From CAIQPS01 sp963843455 (GTDB taxonomy: Bacteria > Actinomycetota > Thermoleophilia > RBG-16-64-13), in NCBI GenBank assembly GCA_963843455.1, contig CAWJKE010000015.1, positions 62,001 through 126,000 on the forward strand: a stretch of DNA of 64,000 nt. Reading direction: 5' to 3'. Shown here one piece after another: positions 1-9,919 of this stretch; positions within the stretch are counted from its first letter, which is position 1; the number at the start of each line of letters is the position of its first letter. Both the position numbers and the translations under genes were made by a program. Below the pieces are notes generated by a model. That model did not search any database and was not told where the DNA came from. It was given only the letters and a program-made list of their open reading frames with translations.

Positions 1-422
1 TCCCGGCGGGCGGGCCGGCCGGCGCCGCGGCCATGGGGCCCGCCGCCGCCGCGGCGGCGCCCAACTCCAACGCCAGCACGTTCTCGAACTCGGTGATCTG
101 CCAGCCCCGCCTGCGACAGCAGCGCGAACAGCGTGAGATCGGCGAACGGACAGGTGGCCAGGATGGGCGGGGCTCCGCGCCGGGTGTAGAAGTCCTCCAC
201 CTGCCTCAACTCCGACTCGCCGATGGGACCCTCCATGGCCAGCCCGGCGGCCACGTTCACCAGGGATCCCTCGCCCAGCCACAGCGCCACGCCGCCGGCG
301 ACCTCCAGGCACGTGGCGGTCTTCTCCGGCCACAGCGACCGGGCGGTCTGCGCCAGCCGGCGCCACTCGTTGCAGATGATCGCTTCGAGGCGGCGGGCCA
401 GCTCCAGGTCCGCGTGGATCAC
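1..422 (-). CDS. GNAT-like acetyltransferase, N-terminal part (cut by window edge)
   Basis: This gene is read on the minus strand from a GTG at 422 whose last bases overlap the stop of the MBL gene (GTGA). The frame gives a region resembling the N-terminal half of many GNAT N-acetyltransferases. It contains an NVAAGLAMEGP stretch, then ESELRQVEDFYTRRGAPP, then after a frame change AGWQITEFENVLALEL, matching the usual 'FY..RG.P...GY..TEFENVL' layout. The frame breaks near 104-108, where a run of four C (G on the coding strand) should be three. The acetyl-CoA-binding half lies beyond the left edge. The substrate is unknown. The overlap suggests co-transcription with the MBL gene. Confidence 0.68.
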   Translation of the reverse strand, partial: MIHADLELARRLEAIICNEWRRLAQTARSLWPEKTATCLEVAGGVALWLGEGSLVNVAAGLAMEGPIGESELRQVEDFYTRRGAPPILATCPFADLTLFALLSQAGLADHRVRERAGVGVGRRRGGGGPHGRGAGRPARR

Positions 423-1120
423 GGCCGCCTCCAGGCCGCGGCGAACGCCGCGGCCGCATTCTGGGTGATCGGCCGCCCGTGGGAGAAGCACGCCACCTGG
501 AAATCGACGCCGGCCAGCGCGCGCAGGCTCTCCAGTCCACGCTCGTAGTCCTCGTACACGGGAGAGGGCCGCAGCCGCACGGTGTGGGCGGCGGCGTCGC
601 CCACGAACAGCACACCCCCGTCTTGGGGCCACAGATAGGCGAGATGTCCGGCCGAATGTCCGGGAGTCCACAGAGGCAGCAGCCCTCCGGCGACCGGCAG
701 TTCCTGCCGGTCGCCTGCCTCGCGGTCCACCGGTACCGCGGCTATGGGCGACCCGCCCTTCCCCGCGAAGAAAGTGAACAGCCCGCCCATCAGGCTCCGG
801 GGCGCCGCCTTGAGCGGCCGCCGGCCCTCGCCGCCGCGCACCAGCGCGGCGTCGGCCGCATGCATCCACACCCGCGCGCCGGTGGCCTGCCGGGCGGCGG
901 CCAGCCCCCCTGTGTGGTCGGGGTGCAGATGGGTGACAACGATATCCGTGATCTCCTCCGGCCGCCGCCCCAATTCGCCGATGGCCTTCGCGATCCGCGG
1001 CCAGCTCTTGCGGGTGCCGGCGTCCACCAGGGTCAGACTCTCGGGCAGGACGATGAGGAAAACGTTCACCATTCTCAGCGAGATCCGGAACACGTGTTCG
1101 GTGACAGGCTTGGCGATCAT
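419..1120 (-). CDS. MBL-fold metallohydrolase
   Basis: This is a metallo-beta-lactamase-fold hydrolase of about 233 residues with the metal-binding signature THLHPDHTGG (around residue 63), a downstream TPGHSAGHLAY histidine, and GDAAAHT supplying the bridging aspartate. The layout is that of the glyoxalase-II-like or quorum-quenching-like MBL proteins; the substrate cannot be told from sequence. The frame stays open upstream to 1264, but the ATG at 1120 is preferred because GGAGTCGAGG lies just upstream and the family's N-terminus (VFRISLRMVNVFLI) begins shortly after it. It overlaps the next minus-strand gene by four bases. It is divergent from the acetyltransferase at 1215. Confidence 0.85.
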   Translation of the reverse strand: MIAKPVTEHVFRISLRMVNVFLIVLPESLTLVDAGTRKSWPRIAKAIGELGRRPEEITDIVVTHLHPDHTGGLAAARQATGARVWMHAADAALVRGGEGRRPLKAAPRSLMGGLFTFFAGKGGSPIAAVPVDREAGDRQELPVAGGLLPLWTPGHSAGHLAYLWPQDGGVLFVGDAAAHTVRLRPSPVYEDYERGLESLRALAGVDFQVACFSHGRPITQNAAAAFAAAWRRP

Positions 1121-1214
1121 CCTCGACTCCGTGTGTAGGTCATGGTGCCGGTAACGCCCATGGTACCCTGTGTGGGAGACGGGGTCTGCCGCACGGCCCG
1201 GACCGGAGGCATTC

Positions 1215-1707
1215 TTGGGAATACGAGCAGCGCGCGAATCCGATCTCGCCGAGATCCTCTCCATCTACAACCACGCGGTGGTCAACACCACCGCCACCTT
1301 CGACACGACCCCTCGCTCCGCCGAAGCCCAGCAGGCCTGGTTCCAGGAGCACGTCCCCCCTCACCCCGCGATCGTTTGGGACGAAGAAGGACGGATCCTC
1401 GGCTGGGCCTCCCTCAGCCCCTATGCCTCTCGCTGCGCCTACCGCTTCGCCGGGGAGGCGTCGGTGTACGTGGCGCCGGACGCCCGCCGGACAGGCATCG
1501 GGGAAGGGCTGCTGCGGGAGCTCGTGGCCCTGGGAGCAGACACACGGGCTCCACACGCTGGTGGGCCTGGTGACCGAGGAGAACGCGGCCAGCCGCGGGC
1601 TGGCCGAGAAGGTCGGCTTCCGGCGGGCGGGGACGCTCGAAGAGGTCGGCTACAAGTTCGACCGCTGGCTGAACGTGATCATCTACCAGTACCGCTATGA
1701 CTCCTGA
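1215..1707 (+). CDS. GNAT acetyltransferase, phosphinothricin acetyltransferase-like (frameshifted)
   Basis: The protein matches the PAT/Bar-type GNAT family. It opens IRAARESDLAEILSIYNHAV, has the acetyl-CoA loop region YVAPDARRTGIGEGLL, and ends LEEVGYKFDRWLNVIIYQY. Such enzymes acetylate small amines, though a resistance role is not implied. The frame changes near 1530-1533: CTGGGAG should read CTGGAG, giving VALEQTHGLHTLVG, so one extra G explains the break. The TTG at 1215 is chosen because GGAGG (1205-1209) lies five bases upstream and the protein then starts where relatives do; a GTG at 1170 would add 15 residues. The corrected length of about 164 residues is normal for the family. Confidence 0.8.
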
Positions 1708-1724
1708 CCCGGGCGCGCCAGCCG

Positions 1725-4227
1725 GTGACGGCCGACGCAGCTGCGCCGGCCCCGTCGAGCGGCGGCGACCCAGCCTCGGCCGAGCCCGGCGGCGATCTCG
1801 CCGAACGGGGCCTGACCGCCGAGGAGGTCCGGCAGCGCACCGAGGCCGGCCAGACCAACGTCACTCCGCGGCCGGGCGGGCGGACCACCTGGGACATCGT
1901 CCGCGGCAACACCTTCACCTTCTTCAACGGCATCCTCGGCGTGCTGTTCGTGGTGATGATGGTCTTCGGCAACTGGCGCGACGCCCTGTTCGGCTGGGTG
2001 ATCGTCATCAACTCCGGCATCGGCATCTACCAGGAGATGCGGGCCAAGCTGGTGCTCGACCGCCTGAACCTGCTGACCGCTCCCGCCGCCAAGGTGATCC
2101 GCGACGGCGAGACCGCGGACATCCCCATCGCCGAGGTGGTGCTGGGCGACGTGGTGCGGGTGGCGTCGGGCGACCAGATCGTGGCCGACGGCGACGTGCT
2201 GGTGTCGCGCGACCTGGAGGTGGACGAATCCCTGCTCACCGGCGAATCGGTGCCGGTGCAGAAGGAAGCCGGGCGCAGAGACTGCTCTCCGGCAGCTTCG
2301 TGGTGGCGGGCAGCGGGGTGTTCGTCACCACCGCCGTGGGCAACGACGCCTACGCACAGCGCATCGCCGGCGAGAGCAAGCGCTACGTGCGCCTGCACTC
2401 CGACCTGGTCTCGGGCATCAACGGGTTCCTGCGGGTGATAGCCATCGGCATCCTGCCGGTGGCGGCGCTGATGATCTGGGCGCAGTTCCGCATGGGCGCG
2501 ACCGTCGAGCAGGGGGTGACCAACACGGTCGCCGCCTTGGTGGCGATGATCCCGCAGGGACTGGTGCTGATGACGAGCATCGCGTTCGCGGTGGCGGCGG
2601 TGACGCTGGCGCGGCGCAAGGTGCTCACCCGGGAGTTGCCGGCCGTGGAGGGGCTGGCCCGGGTGGACGTGCTCTGCATCGACAAGACGGGGACCATCAC
2701 CGAGCCCCAGCCCGCCTTCGAGCGGGTGGAGTTGGTGGAGTTGCTCGGCAGCCCCGACGGCCCCGACGGCTCGGAGGACGACCCCGGCCGCGAGGCCCTC
2801 GCCCTGCAGGTGCTCGGGGCGATCGCGGCCAGCGCCTCGCACGCCAACTCCACCCTCAGCGCCATCGGGGAAGCCATCCCGGCTCCCCAGGGCTGGACGG
2901 TGGACGACTCGGTGCCGTTCTCGTCGGCCCGCAAGTGGAGCGCGGCACGCATCGGCGGCCGCGGCTCCTGGGTGCTGGGGGCTCCGGAGATCGTGGCGGC
3001 GAGGGCAGTGACGGCCGGCGCACCGCCGCCCAGGCTCGCGAGCGGGCGGCCGCGCTGGCCGACGACGGCCTGCGCGTCCTCTGCTCTCTCACACCGACGC
3101 CCTCTTGCGGGGAGAGCGTCTGCCGGACGGCCTGGCGCCCTTCTGCTCTGGTCATTCTCAGCGAGCGGGTGCGCAGCGACGCCCCCGAGACCCTGGCCTA
3201 CTTCCGCAAACAGGGCGTGCAGATCAAGGTCATCTCCGGCGACAACCCGGCCACCGTGGCCACCATCGCAGCCAAGGCGGGCGTCGAAGGCGCGGAGCGC
3301 GCCGTCGACGCCCGGACCCTCCCCGAGGGCGGAGAGGAGCTCTCCGACATCATGGAGACGACCACCGTCTTCGGCCGCGTGAACCCAGACCAGAAGGCTG
3401 CCATGGTGGAAGCCCTGCAGCGGCGCGGTCACACGGTGGCCATGACCGGCGACGGAGTCAACGACGTGCTCGCCCTCAAGAAGGCCGACATGGGCATCGC
3501 CATGGGCACGGGGACGGCGGCGGCGCAGGCCGTCTCCCAGATCGTGCTGGTCGATTCCCGGTTCTCCAACCTTCCGGGAGTCCTGGCCGAGGGCCGCCGG
3601 GTCACGGCCAACATCGAGCGGGTGGCCCATCTGTTCCTCAACAAGAGCGTGTGGGCCGGGCTCCTCGCCGTCGCTGTGGCGCTGGTGGCGACGAGCTACC
3701 CCATCCTCCCGCGGCACCTCACCGCCATCGACGGGCTGACCATCGGCGTCCCGGCGTTCTTCCTGGCTCTGGCGCCCAACTTCCGGCGGTTCGTCCCCGG
3801 CTTCGCCTACCGTGTGGCCCGCTTCGTGCTGCCCACCGGGTTCCTGTCGGCCATCGCCATGCTCGCGTCGTTCCTGGTGCTGCGAGAACTGGGGGCTACC
3901 CAGGCCCAGGCCCAGACCATGGAGATCATCATCTTCGCCACCATCGGCCTGCGGGTGATCGCCGTCATCGAACGGCCGCTGCGCGGCTGGCGCCTGGGAA
4001 TGGTGCTGGCCATAGTGGGCGTCTACGTCTTCGGGTTCTGGTGGTCGGTCACCACCAAGTTCTTCGCCGTGGTGTGGCCCACGAGCTGGGTGGTGATCGT
4101 GGTGGCCGCGGTGTGGTGCGTTTTTGTATGGTTCTGGGTAGGACTGGGAAGACCCATAGGCGACCGCCTGCCTTTCTGGAAAGAAAAAGCGCACACTATG
4201 GAGAAGCAGGCCGCGGAGAGCGAGTAG
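1725..4227 (+). CDS. ctpE: CtpE-like cation-translocating P-type ATPase (multiple frameshifts)
   Basis: This is a P-type ATPase moving a cation across the membrane. Visible in order are the actuator motif LLTGESVPVQ, the PMVPEG-equivalent MIPQGLVLMTSIAFAV in TM4, the phosphorylation motif DKTGTITE, the hinge TGDGVNDVLALKKADMGIAMG, and a C-terminal block of six hydrophobic segments. The order and wording closely match mycobacterial CtpE, which has been linked to calcium uptake in M. smegmatis; the ion here is inferred only. The reading frame breaks near 2280, 3010, 3082 and 3147. Removing duplicated GA, two bases (AG or similar), CT and T respectively restores one continuous family-length protein of about 832 residues. 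Start is the GTG at 1725, 17 bases after the acetyltransferase stop. Confidence 0.8.
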
Positions 4228-4231
4228 CGAC

Positions 4232-4260
4232 GGGGTAGCGAATAGCGCGGGGTAGCGAAT
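4232..4260. repeat. Two direct copies of a 12-mer
   Basis: GGGGTAGCGAAT occurs at 4232-4243 and again at 4249-4260 (17-bp period). A shorter TAGCGA lies just before, at 4225-4230, overlapping the ATPase stop. The repeats sit directly upstream of the importer operon and could be an operator or simple slippage; nothing decides between them. Confidence 0.6.
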
Positions 4261-4285
4261 GACCGACGCCACAAGGGGGCACATC

Positions 4286-5864
4286 ATGCGGATCCGAGTC
4301 CTGTTCCTTCTTCTCTACGCCGTGATCATCGTGGCACTGGCCGCGGGCGTCTCGGCGTGCGGCGGATCCGGTGGCGACAGCTCGACCACCACGGGCGGCT
4401 CCACAGGCCAGGGGGCGCAGATGGGCGGCACGCTCAGCATCGCCACCGAGCCCGGCGCCATCCGCGATCCGGCTCTGGCCAGCGTCCGGTCCGACATCCT
4501 CCTCAACCAGCAGATGTACGACTGGCTGGTGGAGGTGGGCGACGACAGCCAACTCCTCCCCGGCCTGGCCACCACCTGGGATTCCCCGGACGGCAAGGTG
4601 TGGATGTTCGCCCTGCGTGCGGGCGTCGTCTTCTCCAACGGGCAGCCCTTCACGGCCGATGACGTGGTCTACACCTTCCAACGTCTTCAGGATCCGAAGG
4701 TAGGCTCGCCCCTCGCCTCGACCCTGGCCAACGTGACCGGGATCAAAGCCATCGACCCGACTCACGTCGAGTTCACGCTCAAGGACGCGAATCCCGAGTT
4801 CCCCGCCGACGTCAGCGACTACCATGCCGCTATCGTCTCCAAATCGGTGCTCGACCCGGCGAAGACCTGGGTGGGCACCGGCCCCTTCATGCTCCAGTCG
4901 TACGCGGCTGAGGACCGGGCGATCCTCAAGAAGAACCCCAACTACTGGATGAAGGACGACAGGGGCAACGCCCTTCCGTATCTGGACCAGATAGAGCTCA
5001 TCTTCTCCCCGGATCTTGCCGGGCAGGTCAACGCTCTGCAGGGAGACCAGGTGCAGTTCGTGGGGGGCCTCACGGCCGAGCTGGTCGACACCATCAAGGC
5101 CAACAGCAAGCTCAAAGTCCTTACCGGCCCCTCCAGCGCGTTCCACTACGTGATCCACATGCGCTCCGACAGCGGACACCCGGCGGCCGACGTCAAGATC
5201 CGCCAGGCGCTCCAGCTCGGCACCGATCATCAGGGGCTCATCGACCAGGTGCGGCCGGGATTGGCGGTCGTGGGCAACGGCACCCCGGTGGGGCCGGCGT
5301 ACGGTGACTACTACCTCGACAAGGCGCCGGACTACGACGTGAACAAGGCCAAGGACCTTCTCGCGCAGGCCGGAGCCAAGGATCTGACCATCACCCTCTA
5401 CGCCCAGCAGGCCCTCGAGGTACCGGCGATCGCCACGGTCTGGAAGGAGCAGATGAAGGCCATAGGGGTCACGGTCAACATCCAGACCGAGCCGGCGGAC
5501 GTCTACTACGGTGAGGGCGACGGCAGCTGGCTCAAGGTCGATTTCGGCATCACCGAGTGGGGCGCCCGGGCCACCCCCAACGCCTACTTCAACACGGCGT
5601 ACGTCACCGGGGCGGCCTACAACGAGTCGTACTGGAGCGACGCGGAGTTCGACAAGATCGCGGCCCAGATCAACAGCGAACTCGACCGGGCCAAACGCGC
5701 CGACCTCTACAAGCAGGCCCAGCAGATCCTCATCGACCGGGGCCCGGTGATAGTGCCCTTCTTCGAGACGGCGGCAGCCGGTACCAGCGCGAACCTGGCG
5801 GGGGTGAAGACTCGCACCCGACTGGTCGCGGACCATGTTCCGCGCCGCCTACCTGACCAAGTGA
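4286..5864 (+). CDS. Peptide-type ABC transporter substrate-binding lipoprotein (SBP_bac_5; C-terminal frameshift)
   Basis: This is an extracytoplasmic solute-binding protein of family 5 (oligopeptide, dipeptide, nickel). It has a short basic N-terminus, a hydrophobic signal and a lipobox ending in Cys25 (VSAC), then a Gly/Ser/Thr-rich tether. Typical blocks follow: FALRAGVVFSNGQPFTADDV, WVGTGPFML, and IRQALQLGTD. ATG 4286 is preferred over the in-frame ATG 4259 because AAGGGGG precedes it and the signal peptide starts there. The last codons are out of frame. One extra base near 5810 removed gives LAPDWSRTMFRAAYLTK and a stop at 5862-5864, a normal family ending. It is the first gene of the importer operon. 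Confidence 0.88.
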
Positions 5865-5877
5865 CCAACACGGCGGG

Positions 5878-6768
5878 GTGAGCGCGAAGGTCGAAGCAGA
5901 GACTGCCCTCCCTCTCAAGCGCCGCGGAGCCGCCGCCTACTGGCGGCGGCTCCGCAGGCAGCCGGTCGGACTGGCCGGCACGCTTATCTTCGTCCTCTTC
6001 CTTCTCATGGCGATATTCGGGCCGCTCGTCGCCCCCTATGGCTACGCCGACCAGAACGTGGCGGAGCGCCTGCAGCCCCCGAGCCTGACCCACTTCTTCG
6101 GCACCGACAACTTCGGCCGTGACGTCTTCAGCCGGGTGCTGGTGGGGGCACGCGAGGTCTTCTACCTGGGGGGGATCGGCACCATCCTGGCCGCCATCAT
6201 CGGTACCTCGCTGGGGCTGATCGCCGGCTATGCCGGTCGCCTGTGGGACGAAGGCATCATGCGCCTGCTCGACGTGCTTCTGGCGTTCCCCGCCCTGCTC
6301 CTCGCCATGGTGCTCCTCGCCACCACGGGAGCCTCCGATCTCAACCTCATCCTGGTGATCACGGTGGTCTACATCCCGCTGTTCGCCCGCATCGCCCGCG
6401 GCATGGTGCTCGACCTGCGGACGCGAGAGTTCGTCGAGGCCGCCCGGCTGCGGGGCGAGAGCCGCATCTACATCTTGTTCCGGGAGATGCTGCCCAATGC
6501 CGTACCCCCCCTCATCGTGGAGGGCTCGGTACGGTTCGCCTACTCCATCTTCCTGGTCGCCTCCCTCGGCTTCCTGGGCCTGGGCGTGCCGCCGCCGTCA
6601 CCCGACTGGGGGTTGCAGGTGAACGAGGCCCGCACCTTCTTCGACGTGGCGCCGTGGATGTTGCTCTTCCCGGCAGGGGCCATCGCCCTGTTGGTCATCG
6701 GGACCAGCCTGATGGCCGACGGTTTGCGCTACGTCTTCAGCCCCCCCGGGTCGAAGGGGAGCCGCTGA
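5878..6768 (+). CDS. ABC transporter permease, DppC/OppC type
   Basis: This is an inner-membrane permease of 296 residues for a peptide-type importer. It has the N-terminal OppC_N-like segment (FGPLVAPYGYADQN, then HFFGTDNFGRDVFSRV) followed by a BPD_transp_1 domain with five to six membrane spans. The EAA loop that docks on the ATPase is visible as EFVEAARLRGESRIYILFR. Start is the GTG at 5878, 13 bases after the corrected stop of the binding protein. Its stop overlaps the ATPase start (TGATG). Unusually, it precedes the ATPases while the DppB-type partner follows them. Confidence 0.9.
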   Translation: MSAKVEAETALPLKRRGAAAYWRRLRRQPVGLAGTLIFVLFLLMAIFGPLVAPYGYADQNVAERLQPPSLTHFFGTDNFGRDVFSRVLVGAREVFYLGGIGTILAAIIGTSLGLIAGYAGRLWDEGIMRLLDVLLAFPALLLAMVLLATTGASDLNLILVITVVYIPLFARIARGMVLDLRTREFVEAARLRGESRIYILFREMLPNAVPPLIVEGSVRFAYSIFLVASLGFLGLGVPPPSPDWGLQVNEARTFFDVAPWMLLFPAGAIALLVIGTSLMADGLRYVFSPPGSKGSR

Positions 6769-8975
6769 TGGCGCCGGCCGACGGCAGCGGGCCGCTGAAC
6801 GGCGCGCCGGCACACGGCGAGGCGGCCCCGACCCTGGCGACCGATCGCCTCTCGGTCTCTTACCGCACCGAGGAGGGAGGACTTCCGGCCGTCCGGGACG
6901 TGACCCTGCGCATCCAGGCGGGCGAAGCGGTGGGGCTGGTGGGTGAGTCGGGCTCGGGCAAGACCACCTTCGCCCTGGGCGCCATAGGCTACCTCCCCGA
7001 GAACGGACAGATCGACCGGGGCGCGTCCCGGCTTCACGGACTGGATCTGGTCACGCTCCCCAGCAAACAGATGCGCGGGCTGTGGGGCTCCAAGATCGGC
7101 CTCGTCAGCCAGGATCCCCAGGGGGCCCTCAACCCCACTCTCACCATCGGCCGGCAACTCGACGAGATGGGCGGCCGGCATCTGGGACTGGGACGCACAG
7201 CCGCGCGCCAGGCTTCTCTGGCCATGCTCGAGCGGGTGGACATGCCCGATCCGCAGACGGTCGTCGAGCGCTACCCGCACCAGCTGTCCGGCGGCATGCT
7301 GCAGCGCTGCGCGATCGCCATGGCGTTGCTCACCCATCCCGATCTGCTCATCCTGGACGAGCCGACCACCGCCTTGGACGTCACCACCCAGGCGTTGATC
7401 CTCGACCTGCTCGAGGACCTGCGCGACGAGTTCGAGCTGGCCATCCTCTACATCACCCACAATCTGGCCGTGGTCTCCCGGTTCTGCGACCGGGTGGTGG
7501 TGATGTACGCGGGAGAGGTCTTCGAGGAGGGCAGCGTTGTCGACCTGTTCTCGCGGCCGCTCCATCCCTACACCGCCAACCTGCTGCACTGCGTGCCCCG
7601 CCTCGGCCTGTCGCCGGCCAAAGACCGGCTGGCGACGCTCCCCGGCGGCCTTCCCCCGCTGAACGGCCTGCCCCGGGGTTGCATCTTCGCCCCGCGCTGT
7701 CCGCTGGCACTCGAGAGTTGCACCGTGGCCCATCCCGCGCTGATGGATGCCGGAGGGGGAAGGTCGACGGCCTGCCTGCGCTGGCAGGTGCTCACGAGCG
7801 AAGAGGGCCAGCGGGAGGCCATCCGCACGGACGAGGGCGCGCGCGCCGGCGAGAGCGCGGCGGGCGCCGACGAGGCGGGCGCGGCCGCGGTGGCCGGCGG
7901 CAGCCCGGCGGGCGGCGGCGGCGCCGACGGCCCGGCGCTGCTCACCGTCGCAGATGCGGTCAAGGACTTCCCCGGTCCCGGCCGCCACACCACGGTCAGG
8001 GCGGTCGACGGGGTGAGTCTGTCGTTCGCCAAGCAGCAGACGTTCGGCCTGGTGGGCGAGAGCGGCAGCGGCAAGACCACCCTGGCGCGGATGGTAGCGG
8101 GGCTCACGCCTCCAACCGCCGGCCAGATCTTCCTCGAAGACAAGGCCCTGCGACCCACCGTCAACAAGCGTGACCAGGACGTGCTCCGGCGCCTGCAGAT
8201 GGTCTTCCAGAGCCCCGAGAGCTCGCTCAATCCCCGGCACACAGTCCGCCAGGAACTGGTCCGCCCCCTCATGCGGCTGGCCGGGCTCGACCGGCGGGCG
8301 GCCTCCGAGCGCGCGCTGGAGCTGCTGAAGGCCGTCCGGCTCCCGCCTGCCTACCTGGACCGCTTCCCCGGCGAGCTGAGCGGTGGCGAGAAGCAGCGGG
8401 TGGCCATAGCCCGGGCCTTCGTCGCCGGGCCGGACCTGGTGATCTGCGACGAACCCGTGTCGTCCCTTGACGTCTCGGTGCAGGGCGCGCTGCTGAACCT
8501 GCTCCTGGATCTGCAGGGCGAGGCCGGGACGTCGTACCTGTTCATCTCCCACGACCTGGCGGCCGTGCAGCACCTGTCGCATCTGATCGGGGTCATGTAT
8601 CTGGGCAGGCTGGTGGAGCAGGGTGAAGCCTCCCGCGTGCTCTCCCCGCCCTACCACCCCTATACCGAGGCCCTGCTTTCGGCCGTGCCCGATCCCGATC
8701 CGGCTGCGCATGTGAGCCGGGTACGTCTGAGCGGACAGCGCCCGCCAAGCGGGGACGGCACCTCGGGCTGCCCGTTCCATCGCCGCTGCCCGCGCTACCT
8801 GGGCGACATCTGCCGGACCCAAGAACCCCCGTGGCGTGTCCCCGCGGCCGGCGGAGCCGCGGCGGCGGCCGGCCCGGCGGCCGGCCCCACGGCCGCCGTT
8901 CACGCCATCCGCTGCCACATCCCCTACGAGGAACTCACGGCGCTTCAGGAGGCCGGCGGGGCGGGCGGACGATGA
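6768..8975 (+). CDS. Fused double ABC ATPase (DppD-DppF type)
   Basis: One 735-residue polypeptide carries two complete peptide-importer ATPases. The first has Walker A GESGSGKTTF, signature LSGGMLQR and Walker B LLILDEPTTALD. The second has GESGSGKTTL, LSGGEKQRVAIARAF and LVICDEPVSSLD. Each half ends with the oligopeptide-transporter C-terminal Cys-containing segment (GCIFAPRCPLALESC and GCPFHRRCPRYLGDIC), typical of this subfamily and associated with Fe-S binding in some members. The halves are joined by an Ala/Gly-rich linker around residues 355-385. In most bacteria these are two genes, so one chain here would supply both sites. ATG 6768 overlaps the preceding stop; the end overlaps the next ATG. 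Confidence 0.9.
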   Translation: MAPADGSGPLNGAPAHGEAAPTLATDRLSVSYRTEEGGLPAVRDVTLRIQAGEAVGLVGESGSGKTTFALGAIGYLPENGQIDRGASRLHGLDLVTLPSKQMRGLWGSKIGLVSQDPQGALNPTLTIGRQLDEMGGRHLGLGRTAARQASLAMLERVDMPDPQTVVERYPHQLSGGMLQRCAIAMALLTHPDLLILDEPTTALDVTTQALILDLLEDLRDEFELAILYITHNLAVVSRFCDRVVVMYAGEVFEEGSVVDLFSRPLHPYTANLLHCVPRLGLSPAKDRLATLPGGLPPLNGLPRGCIFAPRCPLALESCTVAHPALMDAGGGRSTACLRWQVLTSEEGQREAIRTDEGARAGESAAGADEAGAAAVAGGSPAGGGGADGPALLTVADAVKDFPGPGRHTTVRAVDGVSLSFAKQQTFGLVGESGSGKTTLARMVAGLTPPTAGQIFLEDKALRPTVNKRDQDVLRRLQMVFQSPESSLNPRHTVRQELVRPLMRLAGLDRRAASERALELLKAVRLPPAYLDRFPGELSGGEKQRVAIARAFVAGPDLVICDEPVSSLDVSVQGALLNLLLDLQGEAGTSYLFISHDLAAVQHLSHLIGVMYLGRLVEQGEASRVLSPPYHPYTEALLSAVPDPDPAAHVSRVRLSGQRPPSGDGTSGCPFHRRCPRYLGDICRTQEPPWRVPAAGGAAAAAGPAAGPTAAVHAIRCHIPYEELTALQEAGGAGGR

Positions 8976-9916
8976 CGGTCTTCGTGCTCCGCCGTCTCGG
9001 GTTCGTGGTCCTCACCGTGCTGCTGTCCAGCATGCTGGTCTTCGCCGCCACCCACGTGCTGCCCGGCGACGTGGCCACCATGGTGCTCGGCCGGGAAGCC
9101 TCCCAGGAGGCGAAAGACAACCTGCGCAAGGAACTGGGGCTCGACAAGCCGCTCGTTCAGCAATACGGCGCCTGGCTCAGCGACATGGTGCACGGCGACT
9201 GGGGCACGTCCATCAGTACCGGCCAGGACGTGCGCACCGTCACCCTGGAGCGGCTGCGCAACTCGGCCATGCTCGCGTTCGTGGCCTTCCTCATGTACGT
9301 GCCCCTGGGCATCTTCCTGGGCGTCGTCGCGGCCTGGCGGCGCAATTCCACCGCGGACCACGTGCTCTCCGCGGGATCTCTCGCCTTCATCGGCCTGCCC
9401 GAGTTCGTCACCGCCATCTTCCTCATAGCGGTGTTCTCGCGCTGGCTCGGCTGGCTGCCCTCCTCCTCCGCGATCCCTCCCGGCACGAGCTTCCTGGATG
9501 CGCTACCCAGCCTCATCCTCCCGGCCATGACCGTCTCGCTCGCCAGCCTGGCCTACGTGCTCCGGATGACCCGCTCGGGGACCATCGAGGTGCTGCAGAC
9601 CGACTACGTCCGGACCGCGCGACTCAAGGGACTCCCCGTGCTCGCAGTGACGTTCAGACACGTGCTGCGCAACTCTCTCCTGCCGACTATCACCGTGATC
9701 GCCGCCGGCGTGGGCTGGCTCATAGGGGGCCTCATCGTCACCGAGTCGGTGTTCGGCTATCCCGGTCTGGGCAGGCTGGTGCTCTTCGCGGTGCAGCGCC
9801 GCGACATCCCTCTCATCCAGGCCACGACGATGGTCATCGTCATCATCTTCGCGCTCGCCAACCTGGTGGCCGATATCGTGTACGCTCTGCTCAACCCTCG
9901 AATACGGTACAGGTGA
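8972..9916 (+). CDS. ABC transporter permease, DppB/OppB type
   Basis: This is the second membrane subunit of the peptide-type importer, 314 residues. It starts with MTVFVLRRLGFVVLTVLL (first span) and the DppB hallmark THVLPGDVATMVLG. A domain with about five spans follows. The EAA loop is DYVRTARLKGLPVLAVTFRHV, and the family ending is VFGYPGLGRLVLFAVQRRD...LLNPRIRYR. The ATG at 8972 overlaps the ATPase stop by four bases (ATGA), which points to translational coupling. The MFS gene starts three bases after its stop. Confidence 0.92.
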   Translation: MTVFVLRRLGFVVLTVLLSSMLVFAATHVLPGDVATMVLGREASQEAKDNLRKELGLDKPLVQQYGAWLSDMVHGDWGTSISTGQDVRTVTLERLRNSAMLAFVAFLMYVPLGIFLGVVAAWRRNSTADHVLSAGSLAFIGLPEFVTAIFLIAVFSRWLGWLPSSSAIPPGTSFLDALPSLILPAMTVSLASLAYVLRMTRSGTIEVLQTDYVRTARLKGLPVLAVTFRHVLRNSLLPTITVIAAGVGWLIGGLIVTESVFGYPGLGRLVLFAVQRRDIPLIQATTMVIVIIFALANLVADIVYALLNPRIRYR

Positions 9917-9919
9917 GAG

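Noticed and set aside
2383..5836. Long minus-strand frames opposite the ATPase and binding protein (and similar frames elsewhere, such as 6729-8918, 9503-10615 and 16974-18176)
   Set aside because: They mirror real genes. High GC makes antisense frames long, and their composition (His/Gly/Arg/Asp-rich, no motifs) is typical of shadows.
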